The notes under the pieces are model-generated. The model was not told the DNA's origin, ran no database searches, and saw only the letters and a list, made by a program, of their open reading frames with translations. This document shows positions 14,732 through 26,061 of a stretch of DNA of 64,000 nucleotides, piece after piece. The first letter of the stretch is position 1, and each line of letters begins with the position of its first letter. Source of the DNA: Paragyromitra xinjiangensis (Eukaryota; Ascomycota; Pezizomycetes; Pezizales; Discinaceae); contig JBCAMK010000003.1 in assembly GCA_038503065.1 (NCBI GenBank), forward strand, positions 2,418,001 to 2,482,000, read 5' to 3'. The position numbers were made by a program, and so were the translations under genes.

Positions 14732-15054
14732 GGTTTTGGGGAGGATGGAGTCATGATTATATGTACTTGTTTTGATGCTACTGTTGTATAGATCATAGAG
14801 CCGTTGGATCTCTTTTGTAGGAAGTATGGGTTAGAAAGATTTCATTACCTTAGTTTATTATAACTGTTTGTTTCTTGTAATTTCCTTTCGCAAATTTGTG
14901 AGGCCAGCACTATCTACCGGGCCCCCAAAAAGAATTGTAGCGATGAATCAGATATAGAACTTCGCAACAAATATCCAATGGGAAAAAAAGGCTAAAACTT
15001 TTAACATTACCCAGTGCCAAAGCCCATCACTAAATCTACAAACCTCCAAAACCT
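14732..15054. other. convergent 3' intergenic region
   Basis: Sits between the end of the plus-strand unknown gene and the end of the minus-strand SPB4. AT-rich, no frame. Probably both 3' UTRs. Confidence 0.5.
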
Positions 15055-17131
15055 CTACTCCAAACCCTCCGCGTCAAAACTCATATCCCCCTTCTTTTCC
15101 TCCTGCTCCTTTCTCCGCCTCTTCACCTCTTCTACCAGCTCTTTCCACTCCACCTCCTTCTCTTTCTCCTCCGGAGCCATCTTACTCTGTCGTTCCGCCT
15201 CTCTCCTCTTACCCCTCTTCTCTCTTCGCGCCTCCCGTACGTCTGCTGCATCAGCTTTCTCAGACCATGCTTCTGTCCGCTTCCGTTTCTTCTCCATTTC
15301 ACTCTGATGCACTTTCGATAATTCCGGCTGAGGAGCCGCAGCAGCAGCAGCAAGCGCTTCAAGACGAGCAGCTTCTTTAGCACGGTCTTTATAGGCATAT
15401 TTATCCATCTAACAAGTCAGTAAATCCACAAATACGGTATATATATAAAAAAAAACCTACCTCAACCTCAACCCCCAACTCAACTTTCTCCACCCCCTCC
15501 GCCCTCAGCTCGGGCATCTTCGGCATCCTCACTAACGCAAAACTCTCCGCAAGATCCTTCCACACGATATCTTTAACTCGGAATATACTCGTAGTCTGAT
15601 GTTTGCTATACGCTCTAACATGGCTCACGAATGCCTTCATCCCCTTCTCATGTAGTGCTCTATCACGTAATACAACAGCTCTCATTTTATCCACCACTGT
15701 CTTTACTTCCTCTTCTGAGGGCTCTGTGTCACCGGGGTAGGACTCTGCGTGTAGTGCAAGTGGCACTACGGGTGTTTTACGGACTTCGAGGAAGTCGATG
15801 TAGCCTTCTTCGCGTCCCATGGAGAGGAAGAGGATTGCGAGGCCACGACGTCCGGCGCGACCTGCGCGTCCACAACGGTGGAGGAATACTTTTGGATCAG
15901 TGGGGGGATCGATTTGGATGACGAGGTCGACTTCTGGAATGTCAAGGCCGCGGGCTGCGAGGTCGGTTGTGAGGAGGATACAGGGGGAGGTGGAGGTGGT
16001 GAATTGGGCGAAATTTGTTTGTCGGATCTTGGGGGATTGTTTCCCGTGTAAAGGGATGATATGGTAACCGCCGGATTTGGCGTTTGGACCGGGGAGGATG
16101 GATGGGAAGAGGTGGGTGAAGTAGTCGACGGAGGCGCAGTTGGAGAGGTAGATTATTGTCTTTTGTGGGAGTGTTGTAATGGGGAAAAGGGTGGATGTTG
16201 GTGCAAGGATACGTTGGAGGTGGAGTAGTCGTTGGGAAGGGGTAGCGAGGATGTATGTCATTGCGAGACTTGCTGGGGTTCGTTTTTCTTTTTTGGCGGT
16301 GTGGACTTTTACGGCGATTTTGACGGGATTGCGGAGACCGGTCCTGACGAGACTCCCGAGGACGGCGTCGCTGACGCTGGCACTGAAGAGCCCTGTTCTT
16401 CGTTGTTTGGGGAGACGGGAAATGATTTTTGTTAAGGTTTCTTTGAACCCAAGGTCGAGTAATCTGTCTGCTTCGTCTAGAACCAACGCTTCGAAGGAGT
16501 CTGTAGTGCAGTGGACATGCTGTGATGCTAGTAGTTCGTTTAGACGACCTGGTGTGCCAATGAGTAAGTTCGGTGACTGCTGCAGAAATGTTTTCAGGTC
16601 CTGCGCCGGCGATGTCGTTCCCCCGAGTAGTAGAAGTGGTGTTATCCGTGGTGAAGATTCAGTTGCCTCTTTCGGCGCAGACGGCGCATGGAACGCCAAC
16701 AGCGACAATAAAACAGAATGTATCTGCGACGCAAGCTCTCTAGTCGGCGAGATGACAATAGCGCCAACGTGATGTTTCTTTCTAGCACCGTTCGTCTCAG
16801 ACCGTAGAAGTCGCTCTACCACGGGGATCAAGAATGCGAGTGTTTTCCCACTTCCGGTAACAGCTTCCACGACGACGTCTTTATTCCCCATGAAGAGTGG
16901 CAGTGTAGATGCTTGCACCGGTGTCATTTTCGAGAATCCCATACTGGAGACTGCGTCCAGGACCCATGGCGATAATGGTGGGCCGGTTAGAGACTCCCAT
17001 GATTGCTTCCCTCCGTTTTCTGTCGCAGGTACCTCCGAGACGGGCGCCGGGGAAGCTGAAGCAGCTTCAGAAAGCGCATTGGATCTCGAAGCTTTCGGTT
17101 TCGATTTCGAGATTGATTTCGTTGGCGCCAT
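15055..17131 (-). CDS. spb4: ATP-dependent RNA helicase Spb4 (60S ribosome biogenesis)
   Basis: DEAD-box helicase acting in the nucleolus on 27S pre-rRNA during 60S subunit assembly. Two exons, 17131-15461 and 15408-15055, around a 52-bp intron; phase 0 on both sides, 674 residues. Motifs in order: Q motif (GFSKMTPVQ), Walker A AVTGSGKT, motif Ia PTRELA, TPGRL, DEAD in [16 protein letters not shown] in FSASVSD, then the C-terminal RecA domain with [14 protein letters not shown] and [11 protein letters not shown]. The C-terminal exon begins [12 protein letters not shown], the Spb4 signature, and ends in a long KR/E-rich helix. An insertion-like alanine run (AAAAAA) lies in that tail. The chosen start [11 protein letters not shown] precedes the basic N-terminal tail. 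It is divergent from uL22m, 181 bp away. Very sure. Confidence 0.95.
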
Positions 17132-17312
17132 TTTACAGAACTCTGGGAAAGAAAAAAGTAGAGAAAGTTGCAAAACCCAGCACTCGACCGGGTAATGATC
17201 TCTCATCCACATTCCCTTTCCAGTGGTGGGGCTTTTCCTCCGTCTTGGCATCAAACTTCACAACCCCCAACTCCGTCTCCCACGACGCAATTGAACCCCA
17301 GGAACACCCACA
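17132..17312. promoter_or_regulatory. shared divergent promoter, spb4 / uL22m
   Basis: Only 181 bp separate the start codons of spb4 (minus) and the mitochondrial uL22m gene (plus), so both promoters must lie here or overlap the genes. Arrangement is seen; co-regulation of cytosolic and mitochondrial ribosome genes is inference. Confidence 0.5.
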
Positions 17313-18162
17313 ATGAACGTCCGTATAGCCTCGCGATGGCTCTCAAGACCCATCACCTCGCCCCCCATCCTCCTGTCCCAAATCCGGCACAAATCCTGGT
17401 TCGGTTTCGGAAAAGACGAACCACCGACCGAGCCAGCCGAATCCCCCGAACCGGACCTTGCCGACCTCGAGCCTAAACGCGGCGACCTCACAAGTAGCAG
17501 TCTTTTCGAAGGCGTCTCTGACGCTCCAATCATCAATCCGCTCCTCCGGGACCCCGAGCGGAATAAATGGACCTGGCCTAAACGCGCTGATGAGCGCGAG
17601 CACCGACGGCGTGGGAGGTTGACGAAGAAGGAGATGATCCTTAGGACCGAGAAGGCTCATACTGCTAAATCCCACTTTATGAAAACATCGGTAAAGAAGC
17701 TGGGGCCGTTGGCGAGACAGATTGCGGGGAAGAATATCGAGGATGCGATTGTGCAGATGAGATTCTCGGCCAAGAGGGCCGCGGGTGATGTGATGGCGCA
17801 TCTGAAGCATGCGAGGGCCGAGGCGCTGTTGAGGAGGGATATGGATCCGAAGGTTACGTATATTGAGCAGGCGTGGGTTGGGAGGGGAGAGTATGGACAG
17901 GCGTGGAATCATAGAGCCAAGGGGAGGATTGATCGGTTGAGGTTGCCGTATACTAGTCTGTTGTCCCGTTTGTTTGGGTTTTGGTTATTTACTGGATATT
18001 AATGGGTTGTTCTTTTCTCTAGGTATCACGGTCGTTCTGAAGGAAGAAGCTACAAAGCACAGGATTGCGGCGGAGAAGGAGGCAAAGGCGTTGAGGAAGA
18101 AACCTTGGGTACACCTCCCGAGTAAACCTATTCATGGCCAAACACAATACTACAGATGGTAA
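17313..18162 (+). CDS. mrpL22: mitochondrial large-subunit ribosomal protein uL22m
   Basis: Structural protein of the mitochondrial 54S/large ribosomal subunit, lining the exit tunnel. Two exons, 17313-17955 and 18023-18162 (67-bp intron), in phase, 260 residues. The first 30 residues (MNVRIASRWLSRPITSPP..) are basic and hydroxylated, a mitochondrial presequence. The uL22 core starts at TSVKKLGPLARQIAGKNIEDAIVQM (about residues 120-145) and includes FSAKRAAGDVMAHLKHARAEA. Exon 2 restores the end of the domain (PYTS+ITVVLKEEATKHR) and the conserved C-terminus ending QYYRW. The donor GTCTGT is unusual but is the only one that keeps phase. High confidence. Confidence 0.92.
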
Positions 18163-18518
18163 ATTGGGAATGGGATTTAGAGGTTAGTTGCGTTGTAGAT
18201 AAAGGTTGGGAATGTGTTGCAGCACAATGTACTTATATCGGGATTCTTGCTTGTTGTGCATCCATCCTACTCTTGAGCCTTCGCATGGCTTTCCGACAGT
18301 GGCTCTTCCCAATGCAATACTCCAGCCATTCCTAGCAAGAAGTGGACTCGACCAATAGAGGTTTTCATCCTCACTCAAACATCTAACCCTAGCCCATCCA
18401 ATAGCGAGTGATAATCCGTGACGCACAAAGAAGCTCACTAAAAACAACCCATCTAATTCCCATACACACCTCTACACCAATTCAAAATACACCTAAAGCT
18501 ACCACACTGCAACAACGT
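18163..18518. other. convergent 3' intergenic region
   Basis: Between the ends of uL22m (plus) and cystathionine gamma-synthase (minus). No frame or repeat recognised. Confidence 0.5.
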
Positions 18519-20566
18519 CTACTGCAACACCCCCAAAGCCCTTTCAAAAATCCCCACCAACTCCTCAGTCTCCTCCAACCCCACACTAACCCTGATCAAA
18601 TCACTCTCAACCCCAAACTGCGCCGCCCACTCCAACTCCCCATAATGCGCCAACAACGTATACGGGCTACACAGTGTGAAATTCGTACCCAGGCTCGGCC
18701 CCTTCGCTGTCTCCAATGAATCGTACACTGCGATTGCGTCGTCTAGTGTATACATTTTCACTGAAAGTAGTCCGCCGAACCCGCCGTTGGGACATCGACA
18801 TGCGTCGTAGTTGGGGCGTGTAGGGGAGTACTTGGGGTAGAAGACTTCTTTAACTGTGGAGTGTTAGTCCGGGCAGAGGAAAAGGGTGGGTGTAGTACCT
18901 CGCGGGTGCTTCCGTAGTACATCACTAAGGGTCTCGGCGTTCTTGTTGACGCGTTCAATCCGGGAGACAAAGTCACGGCTGTTGCGCTCAAGAAAGAGGG
19001 AGTCTTCACCCCAGTAGTTGTCTTCATAGTCAACACTCAGTGTTTTCTTCAATTGATTATAGTAGCGCCCCTTAGGGTTCAACACAGAGCTATCTACATC
19101 AGCGATAAAATCCTTAGCAGGGTGGCAGAGATCTTACCTTCCGCCCATGACGTTGCTATCCCCGCTAAACACCTTTGTCAAGGAGCTCACGACAACGTCT
19201 GCGAACGGGAGCACATGCACGTTTAGGAAGTTTCCCACTGTTTCATCGATGACAACAGCGAAATCGTATTCGTCCGCGAGACTACGGATCCGCACTAGGT
19301 CGGGTGCTTTGAGGAGTGGGTTTGATGGAAATTCGCAGAAGAGGGCGAGGATCTTTTCGCCGGATTGAAGCTTTCTTTCAAGTTCGTTTAAATCTTCTGC
19401 TGAACCGTTGCCGAAGAAGTGGCAGCCAGGTCCGAACTTTTCCAGGATTTTGAGAGTGTCGACATACGGGAAGCTATGGTCATTGAGTGTTAGTGGGAAT
19501 TTGTAGTATGTAGTAGGTTAGAGACTTACCCGAAGCATACGCTTTTCTTAGGGCCCAGTGTAGCCATGAGGATTCTGTGTGTATTGAATATAGCGCTCAT
19601 CCCCGTCGGATGCAGATACACATCATTCTCAGAGAACCCATCCCCGAGTCTACCCCCCTCACTAGACAACTCTAGCGCATCCTTCAACCCCACATTCGAC
19701 TTCAACGTCCCTGCAATCCTCCTTCTCACTGCCAACTTTGCACTATCAACGAAGGCCACACCCAAGTTCCGCCCAAACCGCTCCTCGACATATCGCGAGA
19801 AATCTTCATCAGTCCCTGCCTCTGGCACAACCTGCGGTTTAGTCTCAGCCTTATCTCGTGCTAAGCGAGAGTACCGTTTCGGTCCCTTCTTTCCAAGATC
19901 TTCCGCGAGCGTCACCACAGAGCTCTTCTCAACAAGTACGCCCTCATCGAGCTCACACTGACAGTACTCTGCCCGTCGCGAGGAGATCCCATCACCCGAG
20001 TGCTGCCAGAACTGCTTCGCAACCCCGAACTCTCCAGCGGGGAATAAAACTGCGCAGAGGTTTGACCGGATTGCGGTTTCGTTGTCGGGTGAGAGGGCGC
20101 CTTTACATACTAGCTCGACGAGACGGATATTTGGTATGGGGGTTGTCTCGGTACGTTGTTTCATGAATTGGCGACATCGTGTTGCGACTTTTGCAGAAGG
20201 GAATAGCATGGTGGCTTCGCCGGGCTGTCCGAATTTGCTGAGGATCGATTGTGAGAGTTTTTGGACGCTCTTGTGGATGAAGAATCTGTGTAGGACATGT
20301 TTTAGTCGGTGGAACACAACGTCATGGGCAAACGAGGTAGAAGGTAGGGGAATTGAGGTCAAACCTAGGATATCCTGTCATGAGCTTGCTTATGACCCAA
20401 TCTTGACCTTCTTCGTAGCCAACGTTTGATTTCCATGTTGGCAGCGAAACACTAACTGCCTGGAATTGGTAGATGAGTCATAGGAAAAACTAAAGATCAA
20501 TAAGGTAGAAAAACTTACATGCGGTGTATCCGCTGGTATAGAAACGCCTATGACAGCAGGAGCCAT
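18519..20566 (-). CDS. cystathionine gamma-synthase (Cys/Met metabolism, PLP)
   Basis: PLP enzyme of the transsulfuration pathway making cystathionine from an activated homoserine and cysteine (Neurospora met-7, yeast STR2 group). Six exons: 20566-20519, 20459-20365, 20285-19530, 19473-19138, 19089-18899, 18847-18519; phases agree and give 584 residues. The fungal N-terminal domain is recognisable at [19 protein letters not shown], spanning exons 2-3. The PLP fold follows: [29 protein letters not shown] with the cofactor Asp, and [17 protein letters not shown] with the Schiff-base lysine. The C-terminus [13 protein letters not shown] is the family's typical end. Larger than bacterial MetB because of the fungal N-terminal extension, as expected. 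Start chosen at [16 protein letters not shown], directly before the first junction. Divergent from the gene at 20959. Confidence 0.92.
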
Positions 20567-20958
20567 TGTGAACTAAAGTAGAAAGATGAACAAAGAAAGC
20601 GGAGCAGCGGAGAAAGGATGGCAGAAGTTCTGAATAACGCAGAAATTGACCCCTGGATTATTACTCAGAGCCAGGACCACGTACCTGTGAATGGAAGAAA
20701 GCTTCCTGACAGTTCAGGGACGGCCTTTTATCCGACTGAAAAGCCTTTTCCCTATCGGGTCTCTCCCGAATGTGGGGGAAAGATGGGAATAAGATAGAAG
20801 GTTACCCGGTCGTTTCGTTTGACGTCATTAGTGTTTGGGGCAAGAGTTCAACATCCCCAGCTCGTCAATTGCGTGACAGATCTGTTCTTTTTTTGTCTCT
20901 AAATTCAGTTCCAAGTATCTAGACCTGAATTTAGGAGGCTATCTCTTTAGAAAACCCA
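20567..20958. promoter_or_regulatory. divergent promoter region
   Basis: 392 bp between the starts of cystathionine gamma-synthase (minus) and the conserved mitochondrial protein (plus). No individual site is claimed. Confidence 0.4.
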
Positions 20959-21767
20959 ATGTTCTCAGTTCGTGGCACAATTGCCCGCTTACCAAACGTT
21001 TCAGGTTATACCAGGGGCGTTACTACACGATTCGTCTCCACGCTTCCAAATAACCCAAATATCGTACTACCCGCTCCAACCCTATCATTGCCCTAAAGAT
21101 ACACCCACTAATAACACCTACAAAACACAGTACGTAATCCCAACTCCCAAAAGCCAAGTCCTCTCCCTCCTCCCAACCGACCCTCCCACTCCTGAACTAT
21201 CACTAGGAACCGCAACCGCACTTCCACCCACCCCAGCATCCTTCACCGAGAACCGTGGCTTCCTACGGATCCTGCAGTCTGTGCTGCGGAAACATGCACA
21301 CTCTGACCCCACGGTAATTGCCGCGGCAGGTACTTATGCATCTCCTGGTGGCTCCTCCATCTTCAGTGCGCGGAAGCGGAGAGGTACAGCGGTATCGCCC
21401 CATGGGAGTGGTGCAGGAGGTGCAAATACCCAGGGTGGGATGGGGGGTGGTGGGGTAGGTGGGTTTATCCACGTTTTTGACACTAGGAATCCCCCTGCGT
21501 ATGGGAGGATTCCGGACCCGGAGGATATTTTCGGGAGTGTGTTGGTCGATGGGGAGGGGAATGTTCAGAAGGAAGGTTATGAGGAGTGTAATGCCTACAG
21601 AATCGTTACGAACGAGGGAATGTAAGTACCTTATCTTATCCCTGCGATATCTACAAGCCCAAAGAGACTAATAACAACATGGCAGATTGGGTTTGAGTGA
21701 TTACCTAAGAGGAAAACTCGTCGAGAAGCTGAAAGAAGAAGAAAGGATGTTAAGGGCACATGGCTGA
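20959..21767 (+). CDS. conserved fungal protein of unknown function, probably mitochondrial
   Basis: Three exons, 20959-21063, 21131-21621 and 21686-21767, phases agreeing, 225 residues. The N-terminus MFSVRGTIARLPNVSGYTRG continuing VTTRFVSTLPNNPN is rich in R, S and T with no acidic residues, a good mitochondrial targeting sequence. It is reached only by splicing: the frame of the main exon has no ATG, and the 67-bp intron with a CACTAATAAC branch site joins NNPNI to YVIPTP. The body has blocks I remember from uncharacterised ascomycete orthologues (ENRGFLRILQSVLRKHAHSD; GGFIHVFDTRNPPAYGRIPD then PEDIFGSVLVDGEG; YEECNAYRIVTNEG) and ends in a charged helix (GLSDYLRGKLVEKLKEEER). A glycine-rich low-complexity insert (GMGGGGVGG) sits in the middle. 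Function unknown. Confidence 0.8.
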
Positions 21768-22210
21768 ACCTTGCTCCGAGTTTAGTATCTGTAGTCAGAC
21801 ATTCAATCCTATGATTGGATTTGTAAATATTAGCCTATGCTTGATGGAGTCCACTCGAGCCACTAGAGAAACCCTTCGTCGTATCTTTCATAAATACATG
21901 TAGTAATTTAGTCTATCCCTAGAGGTAAACTGACTCGAGTGATAGCCCATGATCAGAATAATCATACTTTGGGATACGGTGAGCTTAATTGTCACCCCTC
22001 GTTGTAAGAACACCTTCGAAAAACAATTACTTTTCTGAATTATAAACACCCTAATCTCCTATCAGTGAACAAAAACAGTTCGAAATGAGCCCACGCGTTG
22101 TTTAGGTTTTCAGCCCATGGTATTGCACCCTCCTAATCCGACGCTAAACCCTCGTGCCTCATCACTTGGTCGCTAGAGCCTAGCTCACCAAAATCTCACC
22201 GTTTCTGTCA
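21768..22210. other. convergent 3' intergenic region
   Basis: Between the 3' ends of the mitochondrial protein gene (plus) and F-box/ankyrin gene 2 (minus). No frame or repeat recognised. Confidence 0.5.
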
Positions 22211-23866
22211 CTACCAACCAACAAGATTTCTAACTCTGAGCTCCTCGTCAGCCTTTTCCTTCGCTTTCGTGAGTAGCCGGACCATTTCTATATCAGCTCT
22301 TTGTTGGGCCAAATTAAATGGTGTAACTCCGTTCACATCCTTGGCGTTAAAGTCGGCCCCCTTTTCAAGCAGCAGCTTAGCACCTCCCAGCTCTTTCCAC
22401 CATACAGCCGTATGAAGCGCCGTTCTTCCTGACGATTCAGCCTTACTGGTGACACTGGCCCCACGTCTCAAGAGCTCAGAGACGATATCCAAATTGCCCT
22501 CCCTCTCCGAACATTTGCTCAAAGCAACTTCCAGTGCTGTTTGTTCTCGGTCATCCCTAATTTTCATATCTGCTTCGTTTTCTAAAAGCAGCTGGACTAT
22601 GTCGTGATCGCCTAAAACTATAGCCATGTGAAGGGCTGCTTGCAAGCTAAAGTTTTGGCTGTCGACGTTCACACCCGCATCAAGTACCATCCGGGCGATT
22701 TCAAATGACCGATTCAGCACCGCAAAGTGAAGTGCTGTATTTCCACCACGATCCCTACATTCAACATCAGTCATACTTCTCAGAAGAGTGATAACCATTC
22801 TAATGTCGCCTTCCTTGAATAAGGCGGCACAGTGCAATGGTGTCCGAGCGAGCGTGTCCTGGGCATCGGTTTTGGCTCCGTTCTCGATGAGTAGTTTAAA
22901 AATCTCGTACATGCCTCTTTCTCCGTTTCCTTTCGTCGCGATGTGGATTGGTGCGTCTCCATCTTGGTTCCTAGCCTCAAGGTCGGCTCCTTCCTCTACA
23001 AGGAATCTTACTATCGAAACGAATCCATACATTGTTGCCATGTGGAGCGGTGTGTTTCCTCCAGTTCTTTCTTTCTTTTCCATAATATTCGTGGCTCCAT
23101 GGCCAAAAAGCAACTTCAACGTAGATATTCCCAAACTCTCAGCTGGGTCAGCCTCTTCCTCCGTTTCATCAAGAATACTGATCAAGTGGTGGAGTGGTGT
23201 AAATCCATCGCGATCGATACTATAAACATTGGCTCCTTTATCCAGAAGTGCCTTGATTGCCTTGTCCCTACGTTCCACCACGGTCTTCCAAATATCCATC
23301 CTCAGGTTTTGAGGAAGAGTCCAAATGGAATCGATGCCCATCTTCAACATAAGCTCCTTAATCACCTTGGGCCCGCACCTTATTGCATATTGTAGAGGAG
23401 ATCTACCATTATCATCCACAGGGTCAAGATATAAGTCACCAGAGGCAAGTATTTTGATGATCATCTCATGTCCACCTAATGCTGCGCGATGCAGCGGTGT
23501 CTGATAGGTCTTGTCTTGAAGATTCAGCAATGGGCATGTAGATAAAATAGATATCAAGATATCCTTGTGTCCGTGTCTAGCTGCTTGATGGAGTGGTGTT
23601 CTGCCTTTTTCGCGGTCCTGGATATTAACATCGACTCCTTTAGTCCCAAGAAGCAGGCAGACTAGCTCATGGCGACCTCGCTTTACTGCCCAGCAAAGTG
23701 TTGGGAGCCTGCCCCTGTTATGAGTACTGCGGGAGTCATGAAATTTGTCGGTTAAGAACCTTTCAAAGAATTTATTAGTCTGGACGAGGGAGTTGAGGCT
23801 TTTCCGGCTCAATTGTTCAGTGATCTGCCTAAGGATCTTCCATGGTAAATCGTTGAAAGAGGCCAT
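22211..23866 (-). CDS. F-box/ankyrin-repeat protein 2
   Basis: Single-exon gene of about 551 residues from the ATG at 23866 (MASFNDLPWKILRQITEQL), which begins the F-box-like helices; the ORF stays open to 24184, but that extension is a copy of an inverted repeat and is unlikely to be coding. From about residue 60 the protein is ankyrin repeats: GRTPLHQAARHGHKDI, YQTPLHRAALGGHEMI, GFTPLHHLI, GNTPLHMATMYGFVSI, DAPIHIATKGNGE, RTPLHCAALFKEGDI, NTALHFAVLNRSFEI, QAALHMAIVLGDHDI, GRTALHTAVWWKE and VTPFNLAQQRADIEM. Probable substrate adaptor of an SCF ubiquitin ligase by analogy; target unknown. The ankyrin number is at the high end of the three such genes here. Confidence 0.85.
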   Translation of the reverse strand: MASFNDLPWKILRQITEQLSRKSLNSLVQTNKFFERFLTDKFHDSRSTHNRGRLPTLCWAVKRGRHELVCLLLGTKGVDVNIQDREKGRTPLHQAARHGHKDILISILSTCPLLNLQDKTYQTPLHRAALGGHEMIIKILASGDLYLDPVDDNGRSPLQYAIRCGPKVIKELMLKMGIDSIWTLPQNLRMDIWKTVVERRDKAIKALLDKGANVYSIDRDGFTPLHHLISILDETEEEADPAESLGISTLKLLFGHGATNIMEKKERTGGNTPLHMATMYGFVSIVRFLVEEGADLEARNQDGDAPIHIATKGNGERGMYEIFKLLIENGAKTDAQDTLARTPLHCAALFKEGDIRMVITLLRSMTDVECRDRGGNTALHFAVLNRSFEIARMVLDAGVNVDSQNFSLQAALHMAIVLGDHDIVQLLLENEADMKIRDDREQTALEVALSKCSEREGNLDIVSELLRRGASVTSKAESSGRTALHTAVWWKELGGAKLLLEKGADFNAKDVNGVTPFNLAQQRADIEMVRLLTKAKEKADEELRVRNLVGW

Positions 23867-24037
23867 GGGACCAGGTTGATGGAAATTGTAGAAAGATCTG
23901 GTGGTGATGGATTTAATTGAGGGAAATGTCTCAAGGGAAATGCAGTTGAGAAGGAGTGGATTGTATCCAAAGATGAGGGACTTATTAATCTCACCAAGGG
24001 TTGCTTGCCCTCTCGACAGGGTCAGGGCTGCCTTGGG

Positions 24038-24568
24038 GTACAAGTTTTGCAAAAAACATGCACCATCATAACGCCAGAAAGAATAACCTAGCTGAAAAGC
24101 ATATGGGGGCATTCCTCTCACTGGCGGCCAATTGAATACGTTCTTGGCAGAAAGAGCTTTTGTGGGTAGCAGGGCAGAGTTCAAATCCTGTCAATTCCCT
24201 TTTTACCTCCTATCTGAGTCTCCGAGATCACTTACGGATAAAGCTTTTTACAATAATACTAGGTGGGTAGGAAAAATAGAAGCCGAGCTCCACGGTCAGG
24301 ACTAACTGCATGTAGTAGCTCTTCCTACACGGGCGAGTAAAAAGTAATCGATGATATGGATGAATGAAATCAAGATCAATCCTCACGAACTGGAGGAGAA
24401 TAAAAGTGAAATGGGCCGGATTTGAACCGTGCCCTGCTACCCACAAAAGCTCTTTCTGCCAAGAACGTATTCAATTGGCCGCCAGTGAGAGGAATGCCCC
24501 CATATGCTTTTCAGCTAGGTTATTCTTTCTGGCGTTATGATGGTGCATGTTTTTTGCAAAACTTGTAC
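24038..24568. repeat. 151-bp inverted duplication, arms 24038-24188 and 24418-24568
   Basis: The two arms are reverse complements over 151 bp with only a two-base difference near the inner ends (gag versus cgg), separated by 229 bp. The left arm lies immediately upstream of F-box/ankyrin gene 2 and keeps its reading frame open by chance. Each arm ends inward with TTCAAATCC; in the right arm this reads GGTTCAAATCC, matching a tRNA B box (pol III promoter), and T-runs follow it in both arms. No full tRNA folds. A fold-back element or an inverted pair of tRNA-derived SINE fragments are the best guesses. Confidence 0.75.
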
Positions 24569-26061
24569 TCATCGGTGGCTCTAAGGTTAGTTTTTTTATC
24601 GCACACATCAAAACGCAGGACCTGAGCAAACTGAACAATTACATTACACATGAATACATATAGATACATCAGAAACCAACCCGATATAGAGCAAAGAGAT
24701 TATCAGCCCTTTCGTCGTGAAGGCAATGGATACAAAGTTTCGAATCTCAATCGCTACACCTTTCGCGATGTTCAGTGTCTTCTCTAGAAAGGAGAACCCA
24801 CAAGCTTATTGAGCCAATCCAACCCGTAACATCCTTTTACATAGACATTACCACAACTGTATTCCTAAAAACAGGAAACACCAGTGCAAACGGGACAGCG
24901 GGCTCACTCACATGCGGATCATCTCACGGGGCATGGTAGCAACAATGAATAATATTTTCAGTCTTTAGCAGCAGCAACACATAAACAAAAAAAAAAATCT
25001 CCCTACCTTCCTACCCAGTGCCGCCCAAAAACCATAAAAGCCAAATTCGAGTACGCATGGAAGAAAAAAAATCAAACTTACAAGGACAACAAACGAACTC
25101 TCTTTACTGTAGCTGTGCACTCCTGAGGGCAGTCGGTCCGCCGGGTAGCTCTTTATTCTCTTGAAGAAGTTCGATCTGCCGACTCAGCTTCACGGCAAAC
25201 AAACTTATTTTTTTTCTGTTCCTTGATCATTTCCCCAAAGGAAAAAAAAAGAAACCGAAGAGAAAGAAAAAACACCTACTCCAGACCTACCAGCGAAAGT
25301 CTCACCGCGTAATCACATACGTAGTGGTGCTGTACGTTTTTTCTCGCTCGTCAAGAAAGAAAGGAATAATAGAGAAGGTAATGAGGCAGCTACAAAACAT
25401 CTAACGATAATTAAAGTGTTGAAAAAAGAAGAGAAACAGCCAAGCACTCCGGATACACACATATCATTAAGAAACAAAAGATGTCGCGCACGAAAACGAG
25501 AAAAAGAAAAAAAGAACCCATAATGAGAACTAACCGTTCAGCGTCACAATTGTTCCACCCCCATGCGGGCCCGCGCGAAGGTTGATTTTGATAATTGTTG
25601 TCTCTGTGTTTTTATTTTCGTCGTTGTCTCACTGCGTGCTATGTTTTCTCTTTTTTTCCTTTCGATACCTGAGGAAAAGCGGGATGCTCACTTTTATTTC
25701 TTCATTTTTCCACCCACCCACCTCGTATCTTTTCTGTCTGCTTTTCCTACCCCTCTTTGCCACGTCTTCGTATTCGACTACGCCATCGCCGTAGAACCAC
25801 TAAACTCCACGAGAAAACCACAAAAACAACAAAAAACAAAAAAACGCGAAAAGGTCAAAAGAACACAAGGTAGAACAACGACTGACCACCTTTCCGAATA
25901 TTCCCAAAGAATGGAGCTAAGATCCCTTTTTTCTACTAGTTCGTCGCAAGGATCGTCGGTAGGTAGTATATCTTTCGGATTCGATATTTAAGTAGAAAAA
26001 ATGGCAATGAGCGAAGGATGAATAAGTGGAAAATCAAGTTGTTGTCTTCGGATAGAACCCC
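24569..26061. other. 1.5-kb homopolymer-rich non-coding tract
   Basis: Dominated by A-rich runs (about 24980-25270 and 25480-25520) and pyrimidine runs (25620-25740). The open frames here (for example 25563-25991) are low complexity and unsupported. The tract lies 3' of the minus-strand zinc-finger gene and may in part be its long 3' UTR or an untranslated transcript. Confidence 0.4.

Noticed and set aside
22211..24184. Long form of the F-box/ankyrin protein starting at 24184
   Set aside because: The extra N-terminus comes from the inverted repeat arm and precedes the normal F-box start at 23866.
24422..24625. Open frame identical to the N-terminal extension of the F-box/ankyrin ORF
   Set aside because: It is the other arm of the inverted duplication; the shared translation reflects copied DNA, not a protein domain.
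25563..25991. 142-codon open frame
   Set aside because: Low-complexity translation with homopolymer runs, no domain, no splice signals linking it to anything.
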